Source: Paenibacillus_AA sp045062745 (GTDB lineage Bacteria; Bacillota; Bacilli; Paenibacillales; NBRC-103111). Taken from it: DNA of 64,000 nt. The notes beneath the pieces were generated by a model. The model worked only from the letters and a program-made list of their open reading frames with translations. It had not been told where the DNA came from and did no database searches. How positions within the stretch are numbered: position 1 is the stretch's first letter; each line of letters starts with the position of its first letter. Both the position numbers and the translations under genes were made by a program. The stretch covers positions 158,681 through 222,680 of the forward strand of contig NZ_JBJGED010000009.1 in the NCBI RefSeq assembly GCF_045062745.1, read 5' to 3'. Shown here piece after piece: positions 26,171 through 34,757 of this stretch.

Positions 26171-26980
26171 ATGTCTATGACCGTCATGACCTTCAATCTG
26201 CGCTACCCGGAAATCAAAGACGGGCCCGATTATTGGCCGAAGCGGATCGGGCGAGCCGCCGCCGCTATCCTGGACCACAAGCCGCTCGTCGTCGGCACCC
26301 AAGAAGGCTACCACACGATGCTGACGGAATTGGAGCCGTTCCTCGAGCGATATGCCTGGATCGGCGATGGACGCTTCGGCGGGCGCGAGAACGAGCACAA
26401 CGCGATCTTCTATGACCGCGAGAAGCTCGAGCTCCAGGAGCATGGTCAATTCTGGCTGTCGGAGACGCCGGATGTCGCCGCTTCCCGCAGTTGGGACAGC
26501 ATGTTCCCGCGCATCTGCACGTGGGCCCGATTCTCGCTTCGCGATGGCGGGGAGGGGGACCGCAGGACGGCCTTTTACGTGTACAATACGCATCTCGACC
26601 ACCACAGCCAAGCCGCCCGCGACAACGGCATTCAAGTGATCGCGGCGCGGATGAGGGCACAGCGGTTGGAAGACGGCTGCCCGGCGATCCTGCTCGGCGA
26701 CTTCAACAGCGCTCCGGCGGACTTGCCCATCCGCATGCTGAGAGGGGAAGTCGCTTTCGGGAGTGATAGGTCCGAACTTGCCGACGCCTACTCGATCCTG
26801 AACGAGAACCCGGGCTTGACCGCGCACAGCTTCCGAGGCGGCGAGGACGGCCAGCCGATCGACTATATCTTCGCCTCGCCGGAGTTCTCGATCCGGAGCG
26901 TCCGGGTCGACCGCGAACTGCGAGGCGGCGGCTACCCTTCCGACCACTATCCGGTCGTGGCGGAACTGGGGCTGGCCTAG
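26171..26980 (+). CDS. Endonuclease/exonuclease/phosphatase (EEP) family hydrolase
   Basis: A 269-residue DNase I-fold metal hydrolase. Motifs in order are MTFNLRYP (metal Asn), VVGTQEGY (metal Glu), YNTHLDHHSQAARDNG (catalytic His), LGDFNSAP (Asp/Asn), PIDYIFAS and GYPSDHYPVVAEL (final Asp-His). The family cleaves phosphodiesters in nucleic acids, sphingolipids or inositol phosphates. There is no signal peptide. Clustering with a sugar importer suggests a small phosphodiester or phosphate substrate rather than DNA. GGAGG precedes the ATG, 52 bases after the permease gene, so it is probably in the same operon. Confidence 0.85.
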   Translation: MSMTVMTFNLRYPEIKDGPDYWPKRIGRAAAAILDHKPLVVGTQEGYHTMLTELEPFLERYAWIGDGRFGGRENEHNAIFYDREKLELQEHGQFWLSETPDVAASRSWDSMFPRICTWARFSLRDGGEGDRRTAFYVYNTHLDHHSQAARDNGIQVIAARMRAQRLEDGCPAILLGDFNSAPADLPIRMLRGEVAFGSDRSELADAYSILNENPGLTAHSFRGGEDGQPIDYIFASPEFSIRSVRVDRELRGGGYPSDHYPVVAELGLA

Positions 26981-26991
26981 TGGAAATAAAA

Positions 26992-27031
26992 CAACCCCCA
27001 ACATCCTCCTTGTTCCGGATGCCGGGGGTTG
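26992..27031. terminator. Hairpin between convergent EEP and hydrolase genes
   Basis: CAACCCCC / GGGGGTTG arms with a 24-base loop, followed on plus by ATCTATTTT. The right arm lies just beyond the hydrolase stop, so it can serve both transcripts. Confidence 0.7.
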
Positions 27032-27033
27032 AT

Positions 27034-28086
27034 CTATTTTACTTGATTCGTCACGGGCGACTCCATCAGCCATCGGTCGAGGAATGCATAGGCGAGCCCG
27101 CGGATCTCCGACGGGAAATCATGGCCCCCGGCGGTCATCACGGCCTGGAAGCGATCCTCGGTGCCGAGAAACCGGTACAATTCGCTCAGCTCGGCCATGC
27201 AAGCCCCGACGGCCTGCCAGTGCGGGAAAATAGGATCGCTCTGGCCGTAGTAATGGAAGGCCGGAATCGGCGCCGCCAGTGCGGCAATTTCATGAAACTC
27301 GAACGGCACCTCATACTCCCTCAAGTAATCCGAGACACGGGGGATGTGCGTATACCAGTCGCGGATGCCCCAATGGGTCGGCCTGTGATCGCCGTAGAAC
27401 GGGCTGAACCCGCAGCTGCTCACGTACGCCCGGATTCGGGAGTCGAGTCCCGCCAGGAAATAGGCGTTGTACCCGCCGAAGGAATGGCCGATCGCCCCGA
27501 TCCGGTCCGGATCGACGCGGTCGAGCGTGCAGAGCAGGTCGACGCCCATCTTGTGGTCGACCGTGTTCTTCCCCACCGTCGACCACTCCGGATGCAGCTC
27601 ATAGAATGGCTTGCTGCGGAAGCTGAGCAGCCCCGGATAGATCCGCTCCCCGGCCGTAAGTGCATCGGGCGCCAGCACGGTGTACCCGCGAGAGACGAGC
27701 TCCAGCCCATACATTCGATTGACTCGGCCGTTCCGCGTCGCGACGTTATCCTTGCCGGACTCGTCCGTCGGGTGAAGGGCAAGGACGGCCGGCCTCCGGC
27801 CGTCACTTCCCGCTCCCTCCACAGATTCGTCCGGCAGCAGTAGATAGGCGGTCACCTTGTCGCCGTAGACCGTGTCGTACACGAGATGCACCCGCGTGTG
27901 ATCCGCTTCCTTCGTTTCGCTCAGCACCTCGTAGGAGACAGGAACCCCATTAGGCACGCCGCCGATAAGTTCCAGCCAGCTCCGCTCGATTTCCCTTCGT
28001 TTAGCCTGCCAGCTCTCGGCATCCTCGAGGCCTTCGGTTAGCTTCCGAAGTCCATTCCGGTTTAATTCAAGTAAGTTGTAGCTCAT
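27034..28086 (-). CDS. Alpha/beta hydrolase, esterase-type
   Basis: A 350-residue alpha/beta hydrolase. The nucleophile elbow is GHSFGGYNAYF, a preceding strand is RRPAVLALHPTDESGKD, and a C-terminal TAGGHDFP provides the likely catalytic His. HYYGQSDPIFPH is the region expected to carry the acid. The length and plan resemble cytoplasmic acetyl-xylan or dienelactone-type esterases (Abhydrolase_7-like). There is no signal peptide. It lies 63 bases after an orphan binding-protein gene, so it may de-esterify the imported ligand. Confidence 0.82.
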   Translation of the reverse strand: MSYNLLELNRNGLRKLTEGLEDAESWQAKRREIERSWLELIGGVPNGVPVSYEVLSETKEADHTRVHLVYDTVYGDKVTAYLLLPDESVEGAGSDGRRPAVLALHPTDESGKDNVATRNGRVNRMYGLELVSRGYTVLAPDALTAGERIYPGLLSFRSKPFYELHPEWSTVGKNTVDHKMGVDLLCTLDRVDPDRIGAIGHSFGGYNAYFLAGLDSRIRAYVSSCGFSPFYGDHRPTHWGIRDWYTHIPRVSDYLREYEVPFEFHEIAALAAPIPAFHYYGQSDPIFPHWQAVGACMAELSELYRFLGTEDRFQAVMTAGGHDFPSEIRGLAYAFLDRWLMESPVTNQVK

Positions 28087-28149
28087 CGCAGGTTGTCTCT
28101 CCTAATTGTATATATGGTTGACGTACATCATCTGCCTATTGCTCCACAT

Positions 28150-29496
28150 TTACTTCGTGGCCGCCTTGATCTTGGCGACCTCCGCCTTCAGCTGTTCGTC
28201 CGTCTTCCGCAGGGCCGTATTGGAATCCGTTTTCCCTTGGGCCGCTTCCAAGAAATTGGTGCGCAATAGCGTATCAGCCACATTCGTCTCCACGACCGTC
28301 ATGCCTTTCGCGCGTCCCGGACGGAGCGGAGCGAATTCGTAGTAGCCTACGGCCTTCATGTTTTTGCCTTTGTAGGCCGGAGCGTTCTGGCCGAGCACAT
28401 TCATCATTTCCTTGTTGGCCACGGTCGGCAGGAACCCGTTTTTGGCATCCGTCATCTGCACGTCGTCGCTCAGCATCTCCATGATAACCTTGAAGGCGTC
28501 CTCCTTGTACTTGCTTTGCTTTGTGATGAGCAGGTAGCCCGGAGGAAACGTGCCGATCTTCTTGGGCGCGCCTTCGATAATCGGGATCGACACCATGTCC
28601 CAGTTTTTCAGCATGCTGAGGTCGAGGTAGGGGGAGTAAATGTCGGCATGCATCGCCACCGTACCCTTTTGGAACAAAGCCCCTTCTTCCGGAATCGTCG
28701 GCGCGATCGCGTTGTTCGGGATTTGATAGAACCGGATGTAGTTGTCGAATATTTTTTTCCATGTATCGAAGCTGGACAATTCGTCCTTCGACGGATCGAG
28801 CGTGGACAGCGAATATTCGTTGTACGTGAAGAAAGTAGCGACGTTGGCCGCGAATCCGCGATAGTTGACACCGTCCTCCACGCGAGACATCTTTTTGGCG
28901 ATATCATAGATCTCATCCCAATTCATGCCGTCCTTCAGGTAGGGGACCCCGAACTTGTCGAACAAGTCCTTGTTGTAGTAAAGCACCCGCGAGAAGAACG
29001 GCGATACCGGCAGTCCGTATATTTCTCCGTTCGTGGCGGTCAAGTCCTGGAAGCCCTTGATATAAACCTGATTGAACCGGTTCAAGTCGTAATTGTATTT
29101 CTTGATCAGCTCGCGCATGTCGTATTCGAGGCCCAGGTTGAAATAATTCGTTTGGATTGTACTGGAGATGTTGCGGATGATGTCGGGAATCTCGCCCCGG
29201 GCGACGTAGTCCTGCATGGAGTTGCCGGCTCCGGCTGTCGGCAGCCACACGAGCTTGATATACGGGAATTTCTTAGTCAGCACGTCCTTGAACCGCTTGT
29301 TGAATTCATCCTCCGATACGCCGCCGGCATGAATCTTCAGCTCGATCGGATCACGCGGTTTTTCCGTAGCTATGGGAGTTGGAGTGGGAGAACCGGTGGT
29401 GCCCGCCGTTTCCGAACCGCTACCGCTGCAAGCGGACAGGAGGGTAACCAGCATCGTGCAAATCAAGCTAACCAATGTGAATTTGTTCTTCCTCAT
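28150..29496 (-). CDS. Extracellular solute-binding lipoprotein (no adjacent permeases)
   Basis: A 448-residue family-1-type binding protein. Basic MRKNKF, a hydrophobic stretch and a lipobox (LLSACSG) give a lipoprotein. It has typical SBP sequences such as GLPVSPFFSRVLYYNKDLFDKFGVPYLKDGMNWDEIYDIAKKM. The ATG at 29496 has AAGGATGG about 11 bases upstream, and an alternative ATG is five codons earlier. Unusually, no permease gene follows. It is divergent from a regulator that itself carries an SBP-like domain. It may serve a transporter encoded elsewhere or act as a sensor partner. Confidence 0.9.
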   Translation of the reverse strand: MRKNKFTLVSLICTMLVTLLSACSGSGSETAGTTGSPTPTPIATEKPRDPIELKIHAGGVSEDEFNKRFKDVLTKKFPYIKLVWLPTAGAGNSMQDYVARGEIPDIIRNISSTIQTNYFNLGLEYDMRELIKKYNYDLNRFNQVYIKGFQDLTATNGEIYGLPVSPFFSRVLYYNKDLFDKFGVPYLKDGMNWDEIYDIAKKMSRVEDGVNYRGFAANVATFFTYNEYSLSTLDPSKDELSSFDTWKKIFDNYIRFYQIPNNAIAPTIPEEGALFQKGTVAMHADIYSPYLDLSMLKNWDMVSIPIIEGAPKKIGTFPPGYLLITKQSKYKEDAFKVIMEMLSDDVQMTDAKNGFLPTVANKEMMNVLGQNAPAYKGKNMKAVGYYEFAPLRPGRAKGMTVVETNVADTLLRTNFLEAAQGKTDSNTALRKTDEQLKAEVAKIKAATK

Positions 29497-29645
29497 ATTG
29501 GGATAGACCATCCTTTTCCGTGTGTAGTGGATTAGGCACTTCCATCTAGGATTTGAGTATCATGCGAGTAAAGCGTTTACACCTCCTTTGCAGTTCAAAT
29601 AGAAACATTCCACCTGTGACTGAACCAGAGAATAGAGTTAATTCT

Positions 29646-29666
29646 TAATACTTATCTAATACTTAT
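29646..29666. promoter_or_regulatory. Tandem operator-like box 1
   Basis: TAATACTTAT occurs twice at an 11-base spacing (29646 and 29657). A related box recurs 128 bases away (29774-29794) between the divergent lipoprotein and GntR-type genes. Confidence 0.5.
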
Positions 29667-29773
29667 AATTCAATTTAAATATATTGTAAAGCAGAAGTAA
29701 CAGTCAACAAGATGTTTGCTATACAGATTAATTAGTTATTTTACGATAATATGGGCATTTTTTTGTGTAAAAC

Positions 29774-29794
29774 TAATATTTATCTAATATGTAA
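29774..29794. promoter_or_regulatory. Tandem operator-like box 2
   Basis: TAATATTTAT and TAATATGTAA at the same 11-base spacing as box 1. Both boxes share TTATCTAATA exactly (29652-29661 and 29780-29789). Confidence 0.5.
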
Positions 29795-29830
29795 TTATAA
29801 TGTTGTATTCCCGTTACAATCTACAGTCGT

Positions 29831-29859
29831 TTGACAAATCGTACATCTCTAACTATCAT
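29831..29859 (+). promoter_or_regulatory. Promoter of the GntR-type regulator
   Basis: TTGACA, a 17-base spacer, then TATCAT, ending 32 bases before the ATG. Confidence 0.75.
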
Positions 29860-29891
29860 CAGAGTAAATAGAGATAAAAGGATGATCCCCT

Positions 29892-31286
29892 ATGACGCGA
29901 CGGCCTAGCCGTACAACATTCCGCGTTCGTCTGGACGAGATGGTTTCCTCGATTCGCAAAAGCATTATTACCGGGTCCATAGAACCGGATCAATATTTGC
30001 CGTCGGAAAAGCAGCTCGCCGAGCAATATGGCTTAAGCGTTCAATCCGTACGCAAAGGACTTGACCTGCTCGTAAGCGATGGACTTATCGTGAAAATTCC
30101 GAAGATCGGCAGCAAGGTGATGGACCCGGCCGACAAAAGCGCCGTCACGATCCGGTTAGGGTATCAGCCTACGATTCCGGACGATGCGGACATTCACCGG
30201 CTAATCGCCATGTTCCATCAGGAGCACCCGAACATTCATGTCGAGGCGGTTCCGCTCGCCAACTTCTCGTACGATCATATCAGTCCGTACCTCGAGAGCG
30301 GCCTGTTGGACGTCCTTACATTGAACTATGAAAACTTTTTGCAATTTTCCGAGAGGGGCAGTCTGGACGATCTGGAAGCGCTGGACCGCCAGGAGGAGAT
30401 TTACCCCTTCTTGTCCGACGCTTTTACGGAGGACGGCCTGCTGAGGATTCAACCGTTCGTTTTTTCACCGCTTGTCCTCTGCTACAATCGCTCCCATTTT
30501 GCCCAGCGCGGCCTGCAGGAGCCTAACAGCAGCTGGAGCTGGCAGCGATTAAGCGAATGTGCCGCTTCACTCGACATTCCGAACGAGCGCGTGGGCTTTC
30601 ATTGCTATTTCTCCACCCCGAATCGAGCCGCCATTCTGCTCATGCAGAAGGGGGGCGCTTTCGAGCGCCATGAGAACGGCCGTCTGAAGCTATCCGGCAC
30701 CCGCATGCTGGACGCCATACGGTACAGCCGGGAGATCTACAGGGAGACTCCCTCGCTGCCGAGCAGCCTGATGAGCTGGGAATCGCAGAAGATCGATATG
30801 TTCCGACAAGGCAAGCTGTCTATCGCCATCCTGAGCTACTTCATCCTGAATCATTTTCGCGATACCGATCTGGACTATGACATCGCTCCGGTTCCCCACT
30901 TCGGGACCCCTCTTACGGTGTTGATCATTATCGGCATGGCCGTGAACGCTCGTTCTAAGAACAAGGAGGCTGCCAAGAAGCTGGTAGATTTCGTGACTTC
31001 TCCCAAGGCTCAGCTGGCCATTCGGCAAAATACATGCAGTCTGCCCGCCCTGATTCCCGCCGCCGAATGGAGAGGTCCCGAAACCTCCAAGATCAACCGA
31101 CCCTCGCGCTTCCCCATGTTCCGGGAGATTATGCCCAGCTACCGGCTGTTCAGCGACTTGAATGTCAAAGATAGCGAATTCCGCAAGCTGTTCGGCGAAC
31201 TTCGGTTGTACTGGGCGGGATTGGAGAGCGAAGAAAATTTGTGCCGGGAAATTGAGTCCATCGGCTCACAGAATCACCCTACCTAA
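29892..31286 (+). CDS. GntR-type regulator with a solute-binding-protein-like effector domain
   Basis: A 464-residue cytoplasmic protein. Residues 8-78 form a GntR winged helix (IRKSIITGSIEPDQYLPSEKQLAEQYGLSVQSVRKGLDLL). The remainder reads like an ABC solute-binding protein: HRLIAMFHQEHPNIHVEAVP, SPLVLCYNRSHFAQRGL, AAILLMQKGGAF, and NKEAAKKLVDFVTSPKAQLAIRQNTCSLPA. No signal peptide or lipobox is present, so the SBP fold has been recruited as an intracellular ligand sensor. Divergent placement from a lipoprotein SBP gene suggests it controls that gene and recognises the same or a derived ligand. AAAAGG precedes the ATG at a long spacing. Confidence 0.85.
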   Translation: MTRRPSRTTFRVRLDEMVSSIRKSIITGSIEPDQYLPSEKQLAEQYGLSVQSVRKGLDLLVSDGLIVKIPKIGSKVMDPADKSAVTIRLGYQPTIPDDADIHRLIAMFHQEHPNIHVEAVPLANFSYDHISPYLESGLLDVLTLNYENFLQFSERGSLDDLEALDRQEEIYPFLSDAFTEDGLLRIQPFVFSPLVLCYNRSHFAQRGLQEPNSSWSWQRLSECAASLDIPNERVGFHCYFSTPNRAAILLMQKGGAFERHENGRLKLSGTRMLDAIRYSREIYRETPSLPSSLMSWESQKIDMFRQGKLSIAILSYFILNHFRDTDLDYDIAPVPHFGTPLTVLIIIGMAVNARSKNKEAAKKLVDFVTSPKAQLAIRQNTCSLPALIPAAEWRGPETSKINRPSRFPMFREIMPSYRLFSDLNVKDSEFRKLFGELRLYWAGLESEENLCREIESIGSQNHPT

Positions 31287-31287
31287 C

Positions 31288-31323
31288 AAAGAACCTGACC
31301 GGGAAGTGCCGGTCAGGTTCTTT
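31288..31323. terminator. Terminator between the regulator and metC
   Basis: A 15-bp perfect stem (AAAGAACCTGACCGG and its complement) with a 6-base loop and T-runs on both strands. It ends the GntR-type gene on plus and probably the met operon on minus. Confidence 0.9.
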
Positions 31324-31365
31324 GGTTAGATATTCAGGCAGACATGGGGATGGCTCCCATTGCGA

Positions 31366-32556
31366 TTAGTCGGCCAGCGCTTGCTCCAGGTCGGCGATGA
31401 TATCTTCGATGTCCTCCAAGCCGACGGAGTAGCGCATGAGGCCGTCCGTGATGCCACGCTCCAGGCGCACTTCGCGCGGCATGGCGGCGTGGGACATCAT
31501 GGCCGGGTAGGACAGGATGCTCTCCACGGCGCCGAGGCTGACCGCGACGATCGGCAGCCGGACGCGGCCCATCACGCGCTTCGCAAGCTCGCCCGAGCCG
31601 GCGTCGAATGAGACGACGGCGCCGTAGCCGAGCGATTGCCGCTCGTGAATGGCCCGGCCGGGATGATCCGGCAGGCCGGGATAGTACACCTGCGCCACGG
31701 CAGGGTGTTCGCTCAGCCATTGCGCCAGCCGGCGCGCGCTCTGCTCGTGGGCTTCCATGCGCGCCTTCAGCGTCTTCATGCCGCGGATGAGCAGCCACGA
31801 ATCCTGCTGGCCGAGCACATTGCCGAGGCCGTTCTGCAGCTGCTTGAGCCGCATGCCGAGCGATTTGTCGGCCACTACGGCGAGGCCGGCCAGCACGTCG
31901 CTGTGGCCGCCTAGGAACTTCGTGGCGCTATGCAGCACCACGTCCACGCCCAGCTCCAGCGGCCGCTGATGGTACGGCGTCATAAACGTGTTGTCGATCA
32001 TGGTGAGGAGCCCGTGTTCCTTCGCCCAGCCGGTCACAGCCGCAACGTCGGTAATGCGCAGCGTCGGGTTCGACGGCGTCTCCATGAAGACGGCCTTCGT
32101 GTTCGGTTTCCGTGCGGCCTTCACGGCATCGAGGTTCGTCATGTCGACGAATGTCGTCTCGATGTTCATACGCGTCAGGATCGTCGTGAGCAGCCGGTAC
32201 GTGCCGCCATAGACGTCTTCCGTGCAGATGACGTGGTCGCCGCTCGACAGCAGCATAAACGCCGTCGAGATCGCCGCCATGCCCGATGCGAACGCGAATC
32301 CGCGAGTCCCGCCCTCGAGTGTGGCGATGTATTCCTCCAGCGCCTGCCGGGTCGGATTCCCGGAGCGCGCATAGTCGTACTCAGGCGGGTTGTCGAGATC
32401 GAAATGATGGAACGTAGACGCTTGATAGATCGGCACGCTCGCCGCGCCGGTATGCTCGCAGATCTCTCTCCCGAAGTGAATCAGCTTGGTCGCAAACTTG
32501 GCGTTCGCCTCGGGCTTGTGCAGGCGACCGCGCTTCGGCTCTTCCGGGCTTGTCAT
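31366..32556 (-). CDS. metC: Cystathionine beta-lyase, PLP-dependent
   Basis: A 396-residue Cys/Met-metabolism PLP enzyme. The PLP lysine is in VVLHSATKFLGGHSDVLAG, and ARSGNPTRQALEEYIATLEGG and SLGAVESILSYPAMMSHA are family signatures. By position it is the third step of transsulfuration, converting cystathionine to homocysteine. Its ATG overlaps the stop of the preceding paralogue (ATGA). Gamma-synthase and beta-lyase members cannot be separated with certainty by eye. The order metA-metI-metC and comparison with the Bacillus pair favour this assignment. Confidence 0.85.
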   Translation of the reverse strand: MTSPEEPKRGRLHKPEANAKFATKLIHFGREICEHTGAASVPIYQASTFHHFDLDNPPEYDYARSGNPTRQALEEYIATLEGGTRGFAFASGMAAISTAFMLLSSGDHVICTEDVYGGTYRLLTTILTRMNIETTFVDMTNLDAVKAARKPNTKAVFMETPSNPTLRITDVAAVTGWAKEHGLLTMIDNTFMTPYHQRPLELGVDVVLHSATKFLGGHSDVLAGLAVVADKSLGMRLKQLQNGLGNVLGQQDSWLLIRGMKTLKARMEAHEQSARRLAQWLSEHPAVAQVYYPGLPDHPGRAIHERQSLGYGAVVSFDAGSGELAKRVMGRVRLPIVAVSLGAVESILSYPAMMSHAAMPREVRLERGITDGLMRYSVGLEDIEDIIADLEQALAD

Positions 32557-33722
32557 TGCGCATGGCCTCCTTCCAGCTCGGCGTGCGCCGCGTCGAATGC
32601 CGCCGACAGGTCCGCGATCAGGTCGTCGACATGCTCGATGCCGACGGAGAAGCGAAGCAGGCGGTCGTCGACGCCGACCTTGCGGCGAATCTCTTCCGGA
32701 ATATCCGCATGTGTCTGAACCGCCGGATAGGTCATCAGCGACTCTACGCCTCCTAAGCTTTCTGCGAATGCAATGAGCTTAATATGGCGGAGTATCGGTT
32801 CGATCATACGTGCGTCTTTCATTTTGAAGGAGAAAATGCCGGTATTGCCCGACGATTGCTTGTTCTGAATCTCGTAACCCGGATGGCTCGGCAGCGCCGG
32901 ATAGAACACTTCGTCTACCAGCGGATGCTCAAGCAGGAACTCGGCGATCCGTGTCGCGTTGAACTCATGGCGCTCCATCCGCAGCGCGAGCGTCTTCATG
33001 CCGCGCATCAGCAGCCATGAATCCTGCGGCCCGAGTACAGCACCGATCGAGTTGTGCAGGATCGCCATCTGCTCTGACAGCTCCTTGCCCTTGGTCACGA
33101 TCAAGCCCGCCAATACGTCGTTGTGCCCGCCCAAATATTTGGTCGCGCTATGGATCACGATATCCGCTCCGAATTCGATCGGACGCTGCAGGAACGGTGT
33201 GAGGAGCGTATTGTCGACGATCGAGAGCAACCCTTTTTTCTTGGCCCAGCCGCACACGAGCTCCAGATCCGTGATCATCATCAACGGATTCGTAGGCGTC
33301 TCGATTACGATGCCCTTCGTCGTCGGGCGACAGTTCGCCTCGAGCGCGTCCAGGTCGTTCGTGTCCACGTAGGTGGCCGTTACGCCGAACCGCGTCATGA
33401 TGCGCTCGATCAGCCGGTAAGTACCGCCATACAAATCGAGGGAGACGAGCAAATGGTCCCCCTGGCTGAACAGCGCGAAGATCGTTTGCAGCGCCGCCAT
33501 CCCGGAGCTGCAGGCGAATCCGGCGTCTCCGGATTCCAGCTCGGCAATCGCTTGCTCCAATACGGAGCGCGTCGGATTTTTGGTGCGCGAATAGTCGAAT
33601 CCCGTGCTCTGCCCCAATTTCGGATGACGGAAGGCGGTAGCCTGATAGACCGGATAACTGACGGCGCCCGTGACCGGCTCGGAGATGGACCCGATTTGCG
33701 CCAAACGGCTTTCGATTTTCAT
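32553..33722 (-). CDS. metI: Cystathionine gamma-synthase / O-acetylhomoserine (thiol)-lyase
   Basis: A 389-residue PLP enzyme. The PLP lysine is in IVIHSATKYLGGHNDVLAG, with YSRTKNPTRSVLEQAIAELESG and SLGGVESLMTYPAVQTHADIP typical of the MetI group. It joins O-acetylhomoserine with cysteine (or sulfide). It is second in the metA-metI-metC operon under SAM riboswitch control. It and its neighbour are paralogues with similar lengths but divergent N-termini. Confidence 0.85.
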   Translation of the reverse strand: MKIESRLAQIGSISEPVTGAVSYPVYQATAFRHPKLGQSTGFDYSRTKNPTRSVLEQAIAELESGDAGFACSSGMAALQTIFALFSQGDHLLVSLDLYGGTYRLIERIMTRFGVTATYVDTNDLDALEANCRPTTKGIVIETPTNPLMMITDLELVCGWAKKKGLLSIVDNTLLTPFLQRPIEFGADIVIHSATKYLGGHNDVLAGLIVTKGKELSEQMAILHNSIGAVLGPQDSWLLMRGMKTLALRMERHEFNATRIAEFLLEHPLVDEVFYPALPSHPGYEIQNKQSSGNTGIFSFKMKDARMIEPILRHIKLIAFAESLGGVESLMTYPAVQTHADIPEEIRRKVGVDDRLLRFSVGIEHVDDLIADLSAAFDAAHAELEGGHAQ

Positions 33723-33739
33723 AAGACTCTTATTCCCCC

Positions 33740-34669
33740 TTAAATGTAAGAAGCCATATGCGCGTTCAAGTCGTAAGGCGTTTCCTGGTATACGTAGTAG
33801 TTAAGCCAGTTCGAGAACAGCAAGTTCGCGTGGGCTCTCCACGTACACATCGGTGTGCGGCTCGGGTCGTCTTTCGGGTAATAGTTCTTCGGCACGTCGA
33901 TCTCCAGCCCCTTGGCCACATCGCGGTCATATTCCCACTTGAGCGTCAGCGGATCGTATTCGGAGTGTCCGGTGACGAAGATATGCTTGCCGTCCTTGGT
34001 CGCGGCGATGTAGACGCCGGAATCCTCGGACTCGGACAAAATCTCCAGATCGTCGATCCGCTCGATGTCCTCCCGGCGCACCTCCGTATGGCGCGATTGC
34101 GGGACGTAGAACACTTCATCGAACCCTCGCAGCAGCTTCACGTGCTTGAGCGTCGATGTGTGCGGGAACACCCCGAACACTTTGCTGTTGAGGCCATACT
34201 TCGGGATGCCGAAATGATGGTACAACCCCGCTTGGGACGCCCAACAAATGTACAACGTCGACGTCACGTTCGTGTTGCACCAGTCCATGATCTCCTGCAG
34301 CTCGCGCCAGTAGTTCACTTCCTCGAACTCCATCTGCTCGACCGGCGCTCCGGTGATGATCATCCCGTCGAAATATTCGTCCTTCACATCATCGAAATTT
34401 TTATAAAATTGCTCCAAATGTTCCGGAGACGTATTTTTGGACGTATGCGTCTTGGGGTGCAGCAGCACAAACTCCACCTGCAGCGGGGTATTGCCGATCA
34501 GCCGTAAAATTTGCGTCTCGGTCGTCTCTTTCGTCGGCATGAGGTTCAGAATCGCGATCTTGAGCGGGCGGATGTCTTGCTGGAACGCCACGGACTCATC
34601 CATCACGAAAATGTTCTCCTCGTTCAATATTTCCTTCGCCGGCAAATGATCTGGAATTTTAATCGGCAT
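33740..34669 (-). CDS. metA: Homoserine O-acetyltransferase, MetA type
   Basis: A 309-residue MetA. Numbering from the ATG at 34669 puts the catalytic residues at the family positions: Cys142 (YICWASQ), His235 and Glu237 (TGHSEYD). Residue 111 is Glu (GAPVEQMEF), the feature linked to acetyl-CoA rather than succinyl-CoA use in Bacillus MetA. O-acetylhomoserine is thus the expected product. The AGGAG eight bases before 34669 supports this start over an upstream GTG. First gene of the operon, preceded by a SAM riboswitch and its terminator. Confidence 0.95.
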   Translation of the reverse strand: MPIKIPDHLPAKEILNEENIFVMDESVAFQQDIRPLKIAILNLMPTKETTETQILRLIGNTPLQVEFVLLHPKTHTSKNTSPEHLEQFYKNFDDVKDEYFDGMIITGAPVEQMEFEEVNYWRELQEIMDWCNTNVTSTLYICWASQAGLYHHFGIPKYGLNSKVFGVFPHTSTLKHVKLLRGFDEVFYVPQSRHTEVRREDIERIDDLEILSESEDSGVYIAATKDGKHIFVTGHSEYDPLTLKWEYDRDVAKGLEIDVPKNYYPKDDPSRTPMCTWRAHANLLFSNWLNYYVYQETPYDLNAHMASYI

Positions 34670-34704
34670 GGCTGACACTCCTTTCGTAAAATGAACAGCA
34701 AATA

Positions 34705-34730
34705 GCCTTTCTCCAGAGATGAAGAAAGGC
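34705..34730 (-). terminator. Riboswitch-controlled terminator hairpin
   Basis: GCCTTTCT / AGAAAGGC stem. Its loop contains the complement (34715-34722) of the 3' side of riboswitch helix P1 (34761-34768). The two can form an exclusive antiterminator when SAM is absent. The U-tract after it is modest. Confidence 0.75.
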
Positions 34731-34757
34731 CATTATCGCCGCGCGTTCGAATGTCCT

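Larger units (their letters stand above)
29497..29891. other. AT-rich divergent regulatory region
   Basis: No gene. It holds the regulator promoter and two related tandem-repeat boxes described separately. Strongly AT-rich against GC-rich flanks. Confidence 0.7.
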
